This document shows positions 6,264 through 13,473 of a stretch of 13,548 nt of DNA, one piece after another. Source of the stretch: an uncultured Lachnospiraceae bacterium (lineage in GTDB: Bacteria; Bacillota; Clostridia; Lachnospirales; Lachnospiraceae). Both the position numbers and the translations under genes were made by a program. The DNA lies in the NCBI GenBank assembly GCA_900539175.1, contig UQAW01000088.1:1-13548 (forward strand). The letters run 5' to 3'. Each line of letters begins with the position of its first letter. Position 1 is the stretch's first letter. The notes under the pieces are model-generated. The model did not search any database. It worked only from the letters and a program-made list of their open reading frames with translations, and was not told the DNA's origin.

Positions 6264-7610
6264 ATGGAACAACGTTCGAGTGTGAATGGGAAAAATGTGC
6301 TGAAATTTCTTCTGTTTTCAGCATTTGGGGTTTTAATGTTTCTGGTGCCGATTCCCCAGGGGGATTCTTTTACCACATTGTTGGATTTTCTGAAAACCGG
6401 ACTGAAAAACTTATTTGGAGGCAGTCTGAACTATATCCTTCTGGTATTGCTGATTATTTCGGCGGTGGTCAGTCTGATTGATTATTTTGCAAAGCCAGAT
6501 TTTATCCGAAACAACCACTACCTGAAGCGGGCATTTTCCACGACACCGCTTTATCTGGTGTCCAAAGTATTTGGGGCGATATTCGGAATCATGGTTATTC
6601 TGGGATTCGGACCTGAGGTAGTTACCTCAGCGGATACAGGAGCAACGATTATTGATCTGTGCGGAACTTTATTCTGCATCGTACTGGCATTTAGTTTTAT
6701 CATGCCCTTTTTAACAGATTGCGGAATCATGGAGTTTCTGGGTGTACTGGCAAAACCAGTGGTACGGCCGTTGTTTCATGTGCCGGGACGGGCATCTGTG
6801 GATCTGATTGCTTCCTGGTTTGGTGCATCCAATGCAGCTGTCATTCTAACGAGAGAGCAGTACATGAGAGGGTTCTATACGAAAAGGGAGGCTGGATATA
6901 TTATGACCAACTTTTCTCTGGTATCGATTCCTTTTTGTCTGATGATTGCAAATACTGTGGGAATTTCTAAGTTGTTTCCGCCTTTCTATCTTTGTATCTG
7001 TATCGTAGGTGTGGTATTGGCTGTGATCATCGCCAGGATTCCTCCGATCCGCACCCTTCCGGATACTTATCAGGAAAAGGCGGGAAAACAGATCAATGAA
7101 GACGTTCCGCAGGAAAAAGGAACATTTGCTTATGCACTGGAAGTGAGCTGTCAGCGGGCGGAAAAGTTTAACCTGAAGTCTGTGCTTTCCGGCGGATTTG
7201 AAGTGGTGATGGGAATGTTTTTTGACCTGATTCCTATTGTTGTGGCATGGGGAACTATTGCACTGATGATCGCCACTTATACGCCGGTGTTCAGGTGGAT
7301 TTCTTATCCGATGGGGATGTATCTGAAGCTTTTCGGCGTGGAAGAGGCATTTGCCGTGGCCCCGGCAACATTGGCAGGCTTTACGGATATGTTTATTCCG
7401 GCACTTTTGATCACAGGAATTCAGTCTGTAAAGACGAAATTTATCATAGGTGTGCTGTCTCTGGTCCAGATTATCTATCTGACAGAGGTGGGAACCATTA
7501 TTATAAAGAGCGAGATTCCGATGAATCTCTGGAAGCTGTTTTTGGTTTTTATGGAACGGACATTGATTGCAATTCCTCTGATTGTAGTGTTTGCGAATAT
7601 TTTTGTATAG
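6264..7610 (+). CDS. YjiH-family membrane protein (nucleoside-recognition Gate domain), probable transporter
   Basis: This 448-aa integral membrane protein has about 9-10 hydrophobic segments, roughly residues 13-32, 54-74, 95-120, 133-155, 210-255 (two), 305-340 and 360-447 (several). The segment FLGVLAKPVVRPLFHVPGRASVDLIASWFGASNAAV, seen in outline at about residues 157-192, and AGFTDMFIPALL later are typical of the YjiH/Gate family. AAGGAG lies 9 bases before the ATG, and the gap to the dehydrogenase is 21 bases, so it is the third gene of the MerR-controlled operon. The transported substrate of the family is not established. Context suggests an amino acid, 2-oxo acid or 2-hydroxy acid. 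No clear terminator follows. Confidence 0.85.
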   Translation: MEQRSSVNGKNVLKFLLFSAFGVLMFLVPIPQGDSFTTLLDFLKTGLKNLFGGSLNYILLVLLIISAVVSLIDYFAKPDFIRNNHYLKRAFSTTPLYLVSKVFGAIFGIMVILGFGPEVVTSADTGATIIDLCGTLFCIVLAFSFIMPFLTDCGIMEFLGVLAKPVVRPLFHVPGRASVDLIASWFGASNAAVILTREQYMRGFYTKREAGYIMTNFSLVSIPFCLMIANTVGISKLFPPFYLCICIVGVVLAVIIARIPPIRTLPDTYQEKAGKQINEDVPQEKGTFAYALEVSCQRAEKFNLKSVLSGGFEVVMGMFFDLIPIVVAWGTIALMIATYTPVFRWISYPMGMYLKLFGVEEAFAVAPATLAGFTDMFIPALLITGIQSVKTKFIIGVLSLVQIIYLTEVGTIIIKSEIPMNLWKLFLVFMERTLIAIPLIVVFANIFV

Positions 7611-7689
7611 TGGGGACGAAAACACCTGCTCTAGTGTACTGTCTGCATTATAATTTTTTGTCGTATTAGAGGGGATTTTGTAGAAAGTG

Positions 7690-7716
7690 TTGCAGTGTAT
7701 CTGGTTCTGGTATAAA
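7690..7716 (+). promoter_or_regulatory. Possible promoter for the phospholipase D-like gene
   Basis: TGG precedes TATAAA (7711-7716), giving an extended -10 element. TTGCAG at 7690-7695 is 15 bases upstream, a shorter spacer than usual. The 182-base gap between yjiH and the next gene suggests separate transcription. Confidence 0.4.
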
Positions 7717-7792
7717 ATAAGAAAAATATGGTAATAATTATGAGGGTTCTGAGCAGTATATGGTAGCTGTAAGGTAAAGAGACGGTGATTTG

Positions 7793-9229
7793 ATGAAGTA
7801 TAGAGTGGGGAAAAAGATCCTTTTGGTCCTGATTGTGTTGGTGATCGTTTTGATTGCGGCAATCGTTGGGCCTTTTATGCGTTATAAGGAAATAACGAAG
7901 GAAACAGAAGCGAATTTTCATATAGAGGATTTTAGAAGCGATCAGGTGGGTCCGGATCGTGCGCAGCTGTTGGAGACAAATACCAGTGCCTGGGAGGAGA
8001 GGATTCGGTTGTTCAACCGGGCAGAGGAACGGATTATTATGAGTACCTTTGATATCCGGCCCGGACAGAGTGCACAGGATGTTCTCGCCATGCTTCTTCA
8101 TAAGGCGGAGGAAGGAGTAAAGGTGCAGGTCCTGGTGGATGGTGTCAGCGGATTGATTCGTATGGAAGGGGAAGAATTGTTCTATGCACTGTCTTCACAT
8201 CCGAATGCGGAAATCAAGATTTATAACAGGCTGAATGTTCTGACACCGTGGACAAGTCAGGGGAGAATGCATGATAAATATATGATTGTGGATGATCTGG
8301 CTTATATTTTGGGCGGAAGGAATACCTTTGATTATTTTATCGGGGACTACAGCACCAAAAACAGAAGCAGGGACAGAGAAGTGTTGATCTATAACACAAA
8401 GCAGGGAGAGAAAGAAGACAGGAGCAGTTCTCTGTGGCAGGTGGAAGCATATTTTGAGAAAGTCTGGAATCTGGATGTGTGTACGTATTTTCATAATGAA
8501 GAATCACTGAGAGAAAGGGAAAGCGTGCAGACACAGATTACGTTGTTGGAAGAGCGGTACGATAAGATAAAAAGGGAACATCCGGATTTGTTCGAAGAGA
8601 CGGATTATAGAGAACAGACAGTTCCGACAAATCAGGTCCGTCTGATTTCCAATCCTACTGGTATTTATGGAAAAGAACCGGTAGTGTTTTATTCGCTTTC
8701 GGAGTTGATGAAACAGGCAAAAGAGCAGGTAACGATCCACACACCTTATGCAGTTTGTAATGGCTATATGTATGAGACACTGGAAAAAATCTGTGAAACG
8801 GTGCCGGATGTGCATATGTTGGTAAATTCGGTAGAGAATGGAGATAATATAGTAGCTTCCAGTGACTATCTGAAATACAAAGGCAAACTTCTGGATACGG
8901 GGATCCGGATTCTGGAATATGACGGCGGGGAATCTTACCATGGAAAATCGATCGTCATTGATGATGACCTGGCAGTGGTTGGTTCTTATAATCTGGACTT
9001 GAGAAGCACCTATGTGGATACGGAACTGATGTTGGTAATCAACAGTAAAGAATTTACAGCAGAATTAAAAGAAGCGATGACGGAGATGGAGAGGGACTGC
9101 CGGACGGTCATTGATAAAAATACGTATGATACGCCTGATCATATCCATGTTGCAGAGGTGCCTTTTGGAAAGCGGATATTGTGGATATTGCTTGGAATTG
9201 TATTGCATCCATTCCGCGTGATGATTTAG
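7793..9229 (+). CDS. Membrane-anchored phospholipase D / cardiolipin synthase-like protein
   Basis: A 478-aa protein with a basic N-terminus and one membrane segment (about 8-28, ILLVLIVLVIVLIAAIVG), then two phospholipase D domains. The first HKD motif is HDKYMIVD (H160, K162, D167) followed by GGRN. The second is HGKSIVID (H383, K385, D390) followed by GSYNLDLRS. Both catalytic sets are complete. The GSYNLDLRS ending is common in cardiolipin synthases, but the two-helix anchor of typical ClsA is reduced to one, so other phosphatidyl or nuclease substrates are possible. The ATG at 7793 is preferred to the TTG at 7790; its ribosome site (GGTGA, 7784-7788) is weak. The gene appears to be alone. 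Confidence 0.88.
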   Translation: MKYRVGKKILLVLIVLVIVLIAAIVGPFMRYKEITKETEANFHIEDFRSDQVGPDRAQLLETNTSAWEERIRLFNRAEERIIMSTFDIRPGQSAQDVLAMLLHKAEEGVKVQVLVDGVSGLIRMEGEELFYALSSHPNAEIKIYNRLNVLTPWTSQGRMHDKYMIVDDLAYILGGRNTFDYFIGDYSTKNRSRDREVLIYNTKQGEKEDRSSSLWQVEAYFEKVWNLDVCTYFHNEESLRERESVQTQITLLEERYDKIKREHPDLFEETDYREQTVPTNQVRLISNPTGIYGKEPVVFYSLSELMKQAKEQVTIHTPYAVCNGYMYETLEKICETVPDVHMLVNSVENGDNIVASSDYLKYKGKLLDTGIRILEYDGGESYHGKSIVIDDDLAVVGSYNLDLRSTYVDTELMLVINSKEFTAELKEAMTEMERDCRTVIDKNTYDTPDHIHVAEVPFGKRILWILLGIVLHPFRVMI

Positions 9230-9288
9230 ATTTTGACAGAATGAAGAAAAGTTGAAGAAAAATTGATACGAATACAGGAAAAATATGG

Positions 9289-9317
9289 TTGATTATTTAA
9301 GGATGATAACATAAAAT
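9289..9317 (+). promoter_or_regulatory. Promoter of the cysteine synthase operon
   Basis: TTGATT (9289-9294) and TAAAAT (9312-9317) are 17 bases apart. Transcription would start near 9324, giving a leader of about 90 bases. Confidence 0.5.
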
Positions 9318-9335
9318 GAGAGAAGTGCTGACATA

Positions 9336-9384
9336 AGGCATGAGCGAAGTCTGGGCCGATGTCCGGGGCGTTTCGCAATTGCCT
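9336..9384 (+). promoter_or_regulatory. Structured GC-rich leader upstream of the cysteine synthase
   Basis: AGGCA (9336-9340) pairs with TGCCT (9380-9384), and CGAA (9345-9348) pairs with TTCG (9372-9375). CCG and CGG can pair inside. The stretch 9340-9375 is clearly richer in GC than its flanks. The fold ends 17 bases before the SD at 9402. No T run follows and no T-box or SAM riboswitch consensus is visible, so its role (RNA stability, protein binding or an unknown sensor) is open. Confidence 0.35.
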
Positions 9385-9413
9385 GATACAGGGGATGAGA
9401 AAAGGAGAACGTT

Positions 9414-10343
9414 ATGATATATAATAATGTTTTGGAGGCCATGGGAGATACTCCTTTGATTCGTCTGAATCATATGGGCGATCCCGATGGCGCACAGATT
9501 CTGGTGAAGTTTGAAGGTTTGAATGTGGGCGGATCGATAAAGACGAGAACTGCCTTTCATATGCTGCAGACGGCGGAGAAAAAAGGGCTGCTCCACAGGG
9601 ATTCGATCATTGTGGAGCCTACAAGCGGAAATCAGGGGATAGGACTGGCATTGATTGGTGCGGTAAAGGGCTATAAGACGATTATCATTATGCCGGATTC
9701 GGTCAGTGAAGAACGGAGAAAGCTGGTGCGCCATTACGGTGCGGAGGTACGCCTTGTTCATGACGCCGGTGATATCGGTGCCTGTATCGCAGAGTGTTTA
9801 AGACAGGCGTTAGAGATGGCCAGGGAGGATGCAAGAGTCTTTGTTCCGCAGCAGTTTGAGAATCCGGCAAATCCTGCGGTACATCGTCTTCACACGGCCA
9901 GAGAGATTTTAGAGCAGGTGGATGGACCGATTCATGGCTTCTGTTCCGGAATAGGAACCGGAGGAACCATAACGGGAATCGGAGAAATTCTGAAGGAAGC
10001 AAATCCGGAGATGGAAATCTGGGCGGTGGAACCGGAGAATGCAGCGATTCTGGCAGGAGGAACAATAGGAACCCACATTCAGATGGGGATTGGAGACGGT
10101 CTGATTCCGGAGATCCTGAATCAGAAGATTTATCAGGAAATTTATATTGTAAGTGATGAAGAGGCACTGCAGACTGCAAAGGATCTGGCCCGGCTGGAAG
10201 GGTTGATGTGCGGAATCTCCAGCGGAACCAATGTTGCGGCGGCAAAGGCACTGGCACGAAAGCTGGGGAAGGGAAAGACGGTTGTTACCGTATTGCCGGA
10301 TACGGCGGAACGATATTTCAGCACACCACTTTTTTCTGATTGA
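9414..10343 (+). CDS. Cysteine synthase-family PLP enzyme (O-acetylserine sulfhydrylase-like)
   Basis: This 309-aa fold-type II PLP enzyme normally joins sulfide to O-acetylserine to make cysteine in the cytoplasm. The N-terminus (NNVLEAMGDTPLIRLN), EPTSGNQGIGLA, GIGTGGTITG phosphate loop, GISSGTN and VTVLPDTAERY follow the family in order. The PLP lysine is K43 in GGSIKTR. The usual text there is GGSVKDR, and GNT is usual where GNQ occurs, so active-site-near residues differ from canonical CysK. Those changes may mark a side branch (for example a desulfhydrase or another beta-replacement reaction). AAGGAG 7 bases before the ATG gives a good start. It is the first gene of an operon with the serine hydrolase, not with cysE or sulfate assimilation genes. 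Confidence 0.88.
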   Translation: MIYNNVLEAMGDTPLIRLNHMGDPDGAQILVKFEGLNVGGSIKTRTAFHMLQTAEKKGLLHRDSIIVEPTSGNQGIGLALIGAVKGYKTIIIMPDSVSEERRKLVRHYGAEVRLVHDAGDIGACIAECLRQALEMAREDARVFVPQQFENPANPAVHRLHTAREILEQVDGPIHGFCSGIGTGGTITGIGEILKEANPEMEIWAVEPENAAILAGGTIGTHIQMGIGDGLIPEILNQKIYQEIYIVSDEEALQTAKDLARLEGLMCGISSGTNVAAAKALARKLGKGKTVVTVLPDTAERYFSTPLFSD

Positions 10344-10405
10344 CAGCGTATGCCGATGGGCCGGACACGGAGTTTGACGAATGGAAAAAGACAGGAGGTT
10401 ACGGG

Positions 10406-12205
10406 ATGGCAAAAGAGCAGCTTGCAGCGGTTGAGATGATTATGGGCATGATTCAGGGGAAAACAGAAGGGCTTAGTAAGGTGGATTTTTTTCCGCAGAA
10501 GGTAGAGTTTCCCTTTGATGCTGTATATGAGCAGGCATTTGAGAGAGTGTCTCCCGAGAGTCAGGGGATTTCATCCGGGTATCTGGCAAAGATGGTTCGG
10601 GAACTGGGCGATACAGCTTCGACAGATATGCATCATCTGATGATATTGAGGAACGGGAAAGTGATCTGTGAATGCAATTTTGCTCCTTACCGCAGCGGTA
10701 TCTGGCATATTACCCATTCTCTGTGCAAAAGTATTACCGGTATGGCTGTGGGAATGTTGGTCCGGGATGGAAACTTGTCATTGGATGAGAATATCTATAA
10801 AATTTTCGAGCATCGGATGAGCCCCCTTGCAAAGATGTTCCGTCCTGAAGTCACCGTAGAGCATCTGCTTACCATGACAAGCGGAGTTCAGTTCAATGAA
10901 ATTGGTGCGATCTCCGGCAACGACTGGCTGAATAGTTTTCTGAATGCGCCAGTTTCCGGAAAACCGGGAGCTGCATTTCAATATAACAGTATGAATACGT
11001 ATGTGCTGTCGGCAATTGTGACAGAACGAACCGGAATGACATTAGCGGAATATCTGGAGCCAAGATTGTTTCAACCTCTTGGAATTACAAAGTATCTTTG
11101 GGAAACCTGTCCAAAAGGAATTACGAAAGGCGGATGGGGGTTGTTTTTGTGTCCTGAGGATATGGCAAAACTGGGGCAGCTTTATCTGCAGAGGGGCATA
11201 TGGAAAGGACAGCAGCTTGTTCCGGAGGGCTGGGTGGAAATTTCCACCGGAAAGAAGGTTGAGAGTGTGGAAGGTACCTTCGGATATGGGTATCAGGTCT
11301 GGATGGAGAACAGACCGGGAAGTTTTGAGTTCAATGGAATGTTGGGACAGAATGTGGTCGTATATCCGGATCTGAATATGGTGTTGGTGACTTGCGCGGG
11401 GAGTGATGAATTATTCCAGAACTGTGTCATGTTGAATATTATCCGGAAATATTTTCCCGATTCCTATCATCCGGGAGCCGTATTGCCGGAAGATCCCTGC
11501 AGCCAGATGATTTTGCAGCGTTTGACGGCGGAGATGGAGTCGGGGGCTGGCAAGCAGCGCTTTGCAGTGCGGCAGGGCGGATGGGAGAAAAGAAACGGAT
11601 GGAGCAAAAGGAAAGCGTCTGGAGTACCGGGAATCCATGATTGTATGCGGCAATTAGATGGAAGACACTATGAGTTGGAGACAAAAAGTGTAGGTTTATT
11701 TCCTTTGGTGATGCAGGTGTTCCATAATAATATGACCGAAGGCATTCAAAGCATCGGATTTCAATATAAGCAGGGAGAATTTGATCTTCTGGTTTTAGAG
11801 GGAGAAGAGCAGCAGAAAATCAGGATTGGATTTGGAAAAGCGAAGGAAAGCTGGCTGAACATTCATGGAGAAAGTTATCTGATCGGAACACTGGGTGTTT
11901 TTACAAAAGATGAGATGGGGACTCTGGTGCTGAAACTGGATATAGCGTTTTTGGAGGAAGCAGTAAGAAGAAAGGTGCATTTTTATTTCCGGGGAGATGA
12001 AGTGGAAATCAAATGGCTTGAAACACCGGGAAAAAGGTTGATTATAGAAGGACTGCAGTCGATTATGGCAGAATTGGAGAATTCTTTCTGGTTCAGTGCA
12101 ATCAGGGGCAAAGGTGGGATTGATATTTTGCGCATGCTGATGGAGCGGACCATAGAGCCGGTGGTGAAAGGAATAGATACAAAAGATGAGGAGCAGAAAA
12201 GATGA
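10406..12205 (+). CDS. Cytoplasmic class C beta-lactamase-fold serine hydrolase with C-terminal extension
   Basis: A 599-aa protein. Residues about 45-370 are a beta-lactamase/penicillin-binding-like hydrolase: SLCK (S105, K108) is the SxxK nucleophile motif, YNS (193-195) the YxN motif, and GMLGQ (311-315) replaces KTG. GYGYQVW (293-299) is typical of the AmpC/esterase branch. Residues about 380-599 form an extra domain I cannot name; it looks beta-rich. No signal peptide or membrane segment is seen, unlike secreted beta-lactamases, so an intracellular esterase, amidase or peptidase role is more likely. GGAGGT (10394-10399) selects the ATG at 10406 over the in-frame TTG at 10340. It lies 62 bases after the cysteine synthase and overlaps the permease by ATGA. 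The substrate is unknown. Confidence 0.87.
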   Translation: MAKEQLAAVEMIMGMIQGKTEGLSKVDFFPQKVEFPFDAVYEQAFERVSPESQGISSGYLAKMVRELGDTASTDMHHLMILRNGKVICECNFAPYRSGIWHITHSLCKSITGMAVGMLVRDGNLSLDENIYKIFEHRMSPLAKMFRPEVTVEHLLTMTSGVQFNEIGAISGNDWLNSFLNAPVSGKPGAAFQYNSMNTYVLSAIVTERTGMTLAEYLEPRLFQPLGITKYLWETCPKGITKGGWGLFLCPEDMAKLGQLYLQRGIWKGQQLVPEGWVEISTGKKVESVEGTFGYGYQVWMENRPGSFEFNGMLGQNVVVYPDLNMVLVTCAGSDELFQNCVMLNIIRKYFPDSYHPGAVLPEDPCSQMILQRLTAEMESGAGKQRFAVRQGGWEKRNGWSKRKASGVPGIHDCMRQLDGRHYELETKSVGLFPLVMQVFHNNMTEGIQSIGFQYKQGEFDLLVLEGEEQQKIRIGFGKAKESWLNIHGESYLIGTLGVFTKDEMGTLVLKLDIAFLEEAVRRKVHFYFRGDEVEIKWLETPGKRLIIEGLQSIMAELENSFWFSAIRGKGGIDILRMLMERTIEPVVKGIDTKDEEQKR

Positions 12206-13266
12206 ACGTGTTAAAGAGAGTTTGTAACCATATCTTTATCGATGGTTTAAGCGGTATGGGACAGGGATTGTTTGCTACGCTGATTATCGGTACGATTATC
12301 CAACAGATTGGTCTTGTGATCGGGGGCCCGATCGGAGAGTGTGTCAATCAGGTTGGGAGGGTAGCCGCTGCATGTACCAGTGCAGGAATTGGTATCGGTG
12401 TAGCACATAAGTATGGGGAAAGTTCCCTGGTTACGATTTCAGCCGGTGTAACCGGTATGGTAGGCGGCTATGCCAGTAAGATTCTGTTAGGTACGGCATT
12501 TGCAGATGGAGCGATGATTCTGGCAGGACCGGGAGAGCCATTGGGTGCATTTGTAGCAGCTTTTGTGGGAATTACATTCGGGCATCTGGTTGCAGGAAAG
12601 ACGAAACTTGACATTATATTGACACCGCTTGTAACCATTGTAACAGGCTCTGCCATTGGAGTGCTTGTGGGACCGCCGATTTCTACCATGATGACAGGAC
12701 TTGGAGATATCATCAACTGGGGGACCGAGCAGCAGCCATTTTTGATGGGAATCATAGTCTCTGTACTTATGGGGATGATACTTACACTGCCGATCAGTTC
12801 AGCGGCACTTGGAGTTATCCTGAATCTGCAGGGTGTTGCTGCCGGTGCTGCAGTGATCGGATGCTGCTGCAATATGGTCGGATTTGCAGTTGCAAGCTTC
12901 CGTGAGAATAAGTTCGGAGGGCTGTTGGCACAGGGAATAGGAACATCAATGCTTCAGGTGCCGAATATCATGCGACGTCCGCTGATCTGGGTTCCGGCAA
13001 TCGTGTCCAGTGCCATTCTTGGTCCGATGGGTACCGTATTTGTGAAAATGCAGTGTAATGCCACGGGTTCCGGAATGGGATCGGCAGGATTTGTTGGACA
13101 GATCATGACCTATCAGACGATGATTGAAGGATCGGATGCAGCAACGGTTATTTTTAAAATTGTCATCATGCAGTTTGTTCTCCCGGCAGTTATTTCCTTT
13201 GGAATTTCAGAATTGATGCGAAATAAGGGGCTTATCAAAGAGGGAGATATGGCGCTGGAATTATAA
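12202..13266 (+). CDS. PTS_EIIC_2-type membrane permease (orphan PTS IIC-like)
   Basis: A 354-aa, glycine- and alanine-rich membrane protein with about 9-10 hydrophobic segments. The start (FIDGLSGMGQGLFATLIIGT), the GPIGECVNQVGRVAAACTSAGIGIGVAHKYG region in outline (about 43-73) and the late MGSAGFVGQ segment match the PTS_EIIC_2 group of putative sugar permeases. The ATG overlaps the serine hydrolase stop (ATGA at 12202-12205), with GAGGAG upstream, so the two are translationally coupled. No IIA, IIB or HPr-like domain occurs in the window. Members of this family often stand alone and may not be classical phosphotransferase permeases. The substrate is unknown; the coupling suggests that it carries a substrate or product of the hydrolase. 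Confidence 0.87.
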   Translation: MNVLKRVCNHIFIDGLSGMGQGLFATLIIGTIIQQIGLVIGGPIGECVNQVGRVAAACTSAGIGIGVAHKYGESSLVTISAGVTGMVGGYASKILLGTAFADGAMILAGPGEPLGAFVAAFVGITFGHLVAGKTKLDIILTPLVTIVTGSAIGVLVGPPISTMMTGLGDIINWGTEQQPFLMGIIVSVLMGMILTLPISSAALGVILNLQGVAAGAAVIGCCCNMVGFAVASFRENKFGGLLAQGIGTSMLQVPNIMRRPLIWVPAIVSSAILGPMGTVFVKMQCNATGSGMGSAGFVGQIMTYQTMIEGSDAATVIFKIVIMQFVLPAVISFGISELMRNKGLIKEGDMALEL

Positions 13267-13288
13267 GAAAGAGCGTTTTTTATCACGC

Positions 13289-13364
13289 AGCAGGAACAAT
13301 CCGCGAAGCACAAGAACAGCATTTTATTTATGCGTTTGTGCTTCGTCGATTGTTCCTGCTTTTT
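13289..13364 (+). terminator. Very long hairpin, likely terminator of the cysteine synthase operon
   Basis: The arms 13289-13313 and 13336-13360 pair at 23 of 25 positions; the only mismatches are the adjacent pair 13302-13303. The loop of 22 bases can form a small inner stem (GCAT with ATGC). Five T residues (13360-13364) follow the right arm. It starts 22 bases after the permease stop. The stem is much longer than an average terminator, so it may double as an RNA-stabilising element or be a mobile palindromic repeat. Confidence 0.75.
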
Positions 13365-13381
13365 GTGTGAACTTTTATCAG

Positions 13382-13414
13382 AAATATGAAATTTCTCCCC
13401 CAAATATGAAATTT
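13382..13414 (+). promoter_or_regulatory. Two 13-bp direct repeats, likely activator binding sites
   Basis: AAATATGAAATTT occurs at 13382-13394 and again identically at 13402-13414, start to start 20 bases, about two helix turns. The second ends 6 bases before the -35 of the next promoter. This is the geometry expected for a tandem-bound activator. Confidence 0.55.
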
Positions 13415-13420
13415 GTGCCA

Positions 13421-13450
13421 TTGTGAATGCAAAAATCCTCATGATATAAT
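13421..13450 (+). promoter_or_regulatory. Extended -10 promoter at the right end of the window
   Basis: TTGTGA (13421-13426) and TATAAT (13445-13450) are 18 bases apart, with TGA directly ahead of the -10 box. Transcription would start near 13457 and run off the window. The weak -35 together with the direct repeats suggests activator dependence. Confidence 0.65.
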
Positions 13451-13473
13451 CCTCTTAAGAAAGAAGATTAGGC

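Noticed and set aside
7611..7665. Terminator after the YjiH gene (GACGAAAA with TTTTTTGTC)
   Set aside because: The pairing is short and AT-rich with a long loop, and the T run lies within the arm, not after it.
6846..7862. Long open frame on the minus strand (about 338 codons)
   Set aside because: It is antisense to the well-supported YjiH gene, is rich in His, Gln, Arg, Ser and Asn with no domain pattern, and has no ribosome site. It is a shadow of codon bias on the + strand.
9230..9413. T-box or SAM riboswitch before the cysteine synthase
   Set aside because: No T-box antiterminator sequence, no specifier-stem layout, no terminator with T run and no SAM-I core is visible; only a simple stem is supported.
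10340..10405. TTG start of the serine hydrolase overlapping the cysteine synthase stop
   Set aside because: The in-frame ATG at 10406 has a GGAGGT at ideal spacing, while the TTG lacks an SD and adds 22 residues with no family support.
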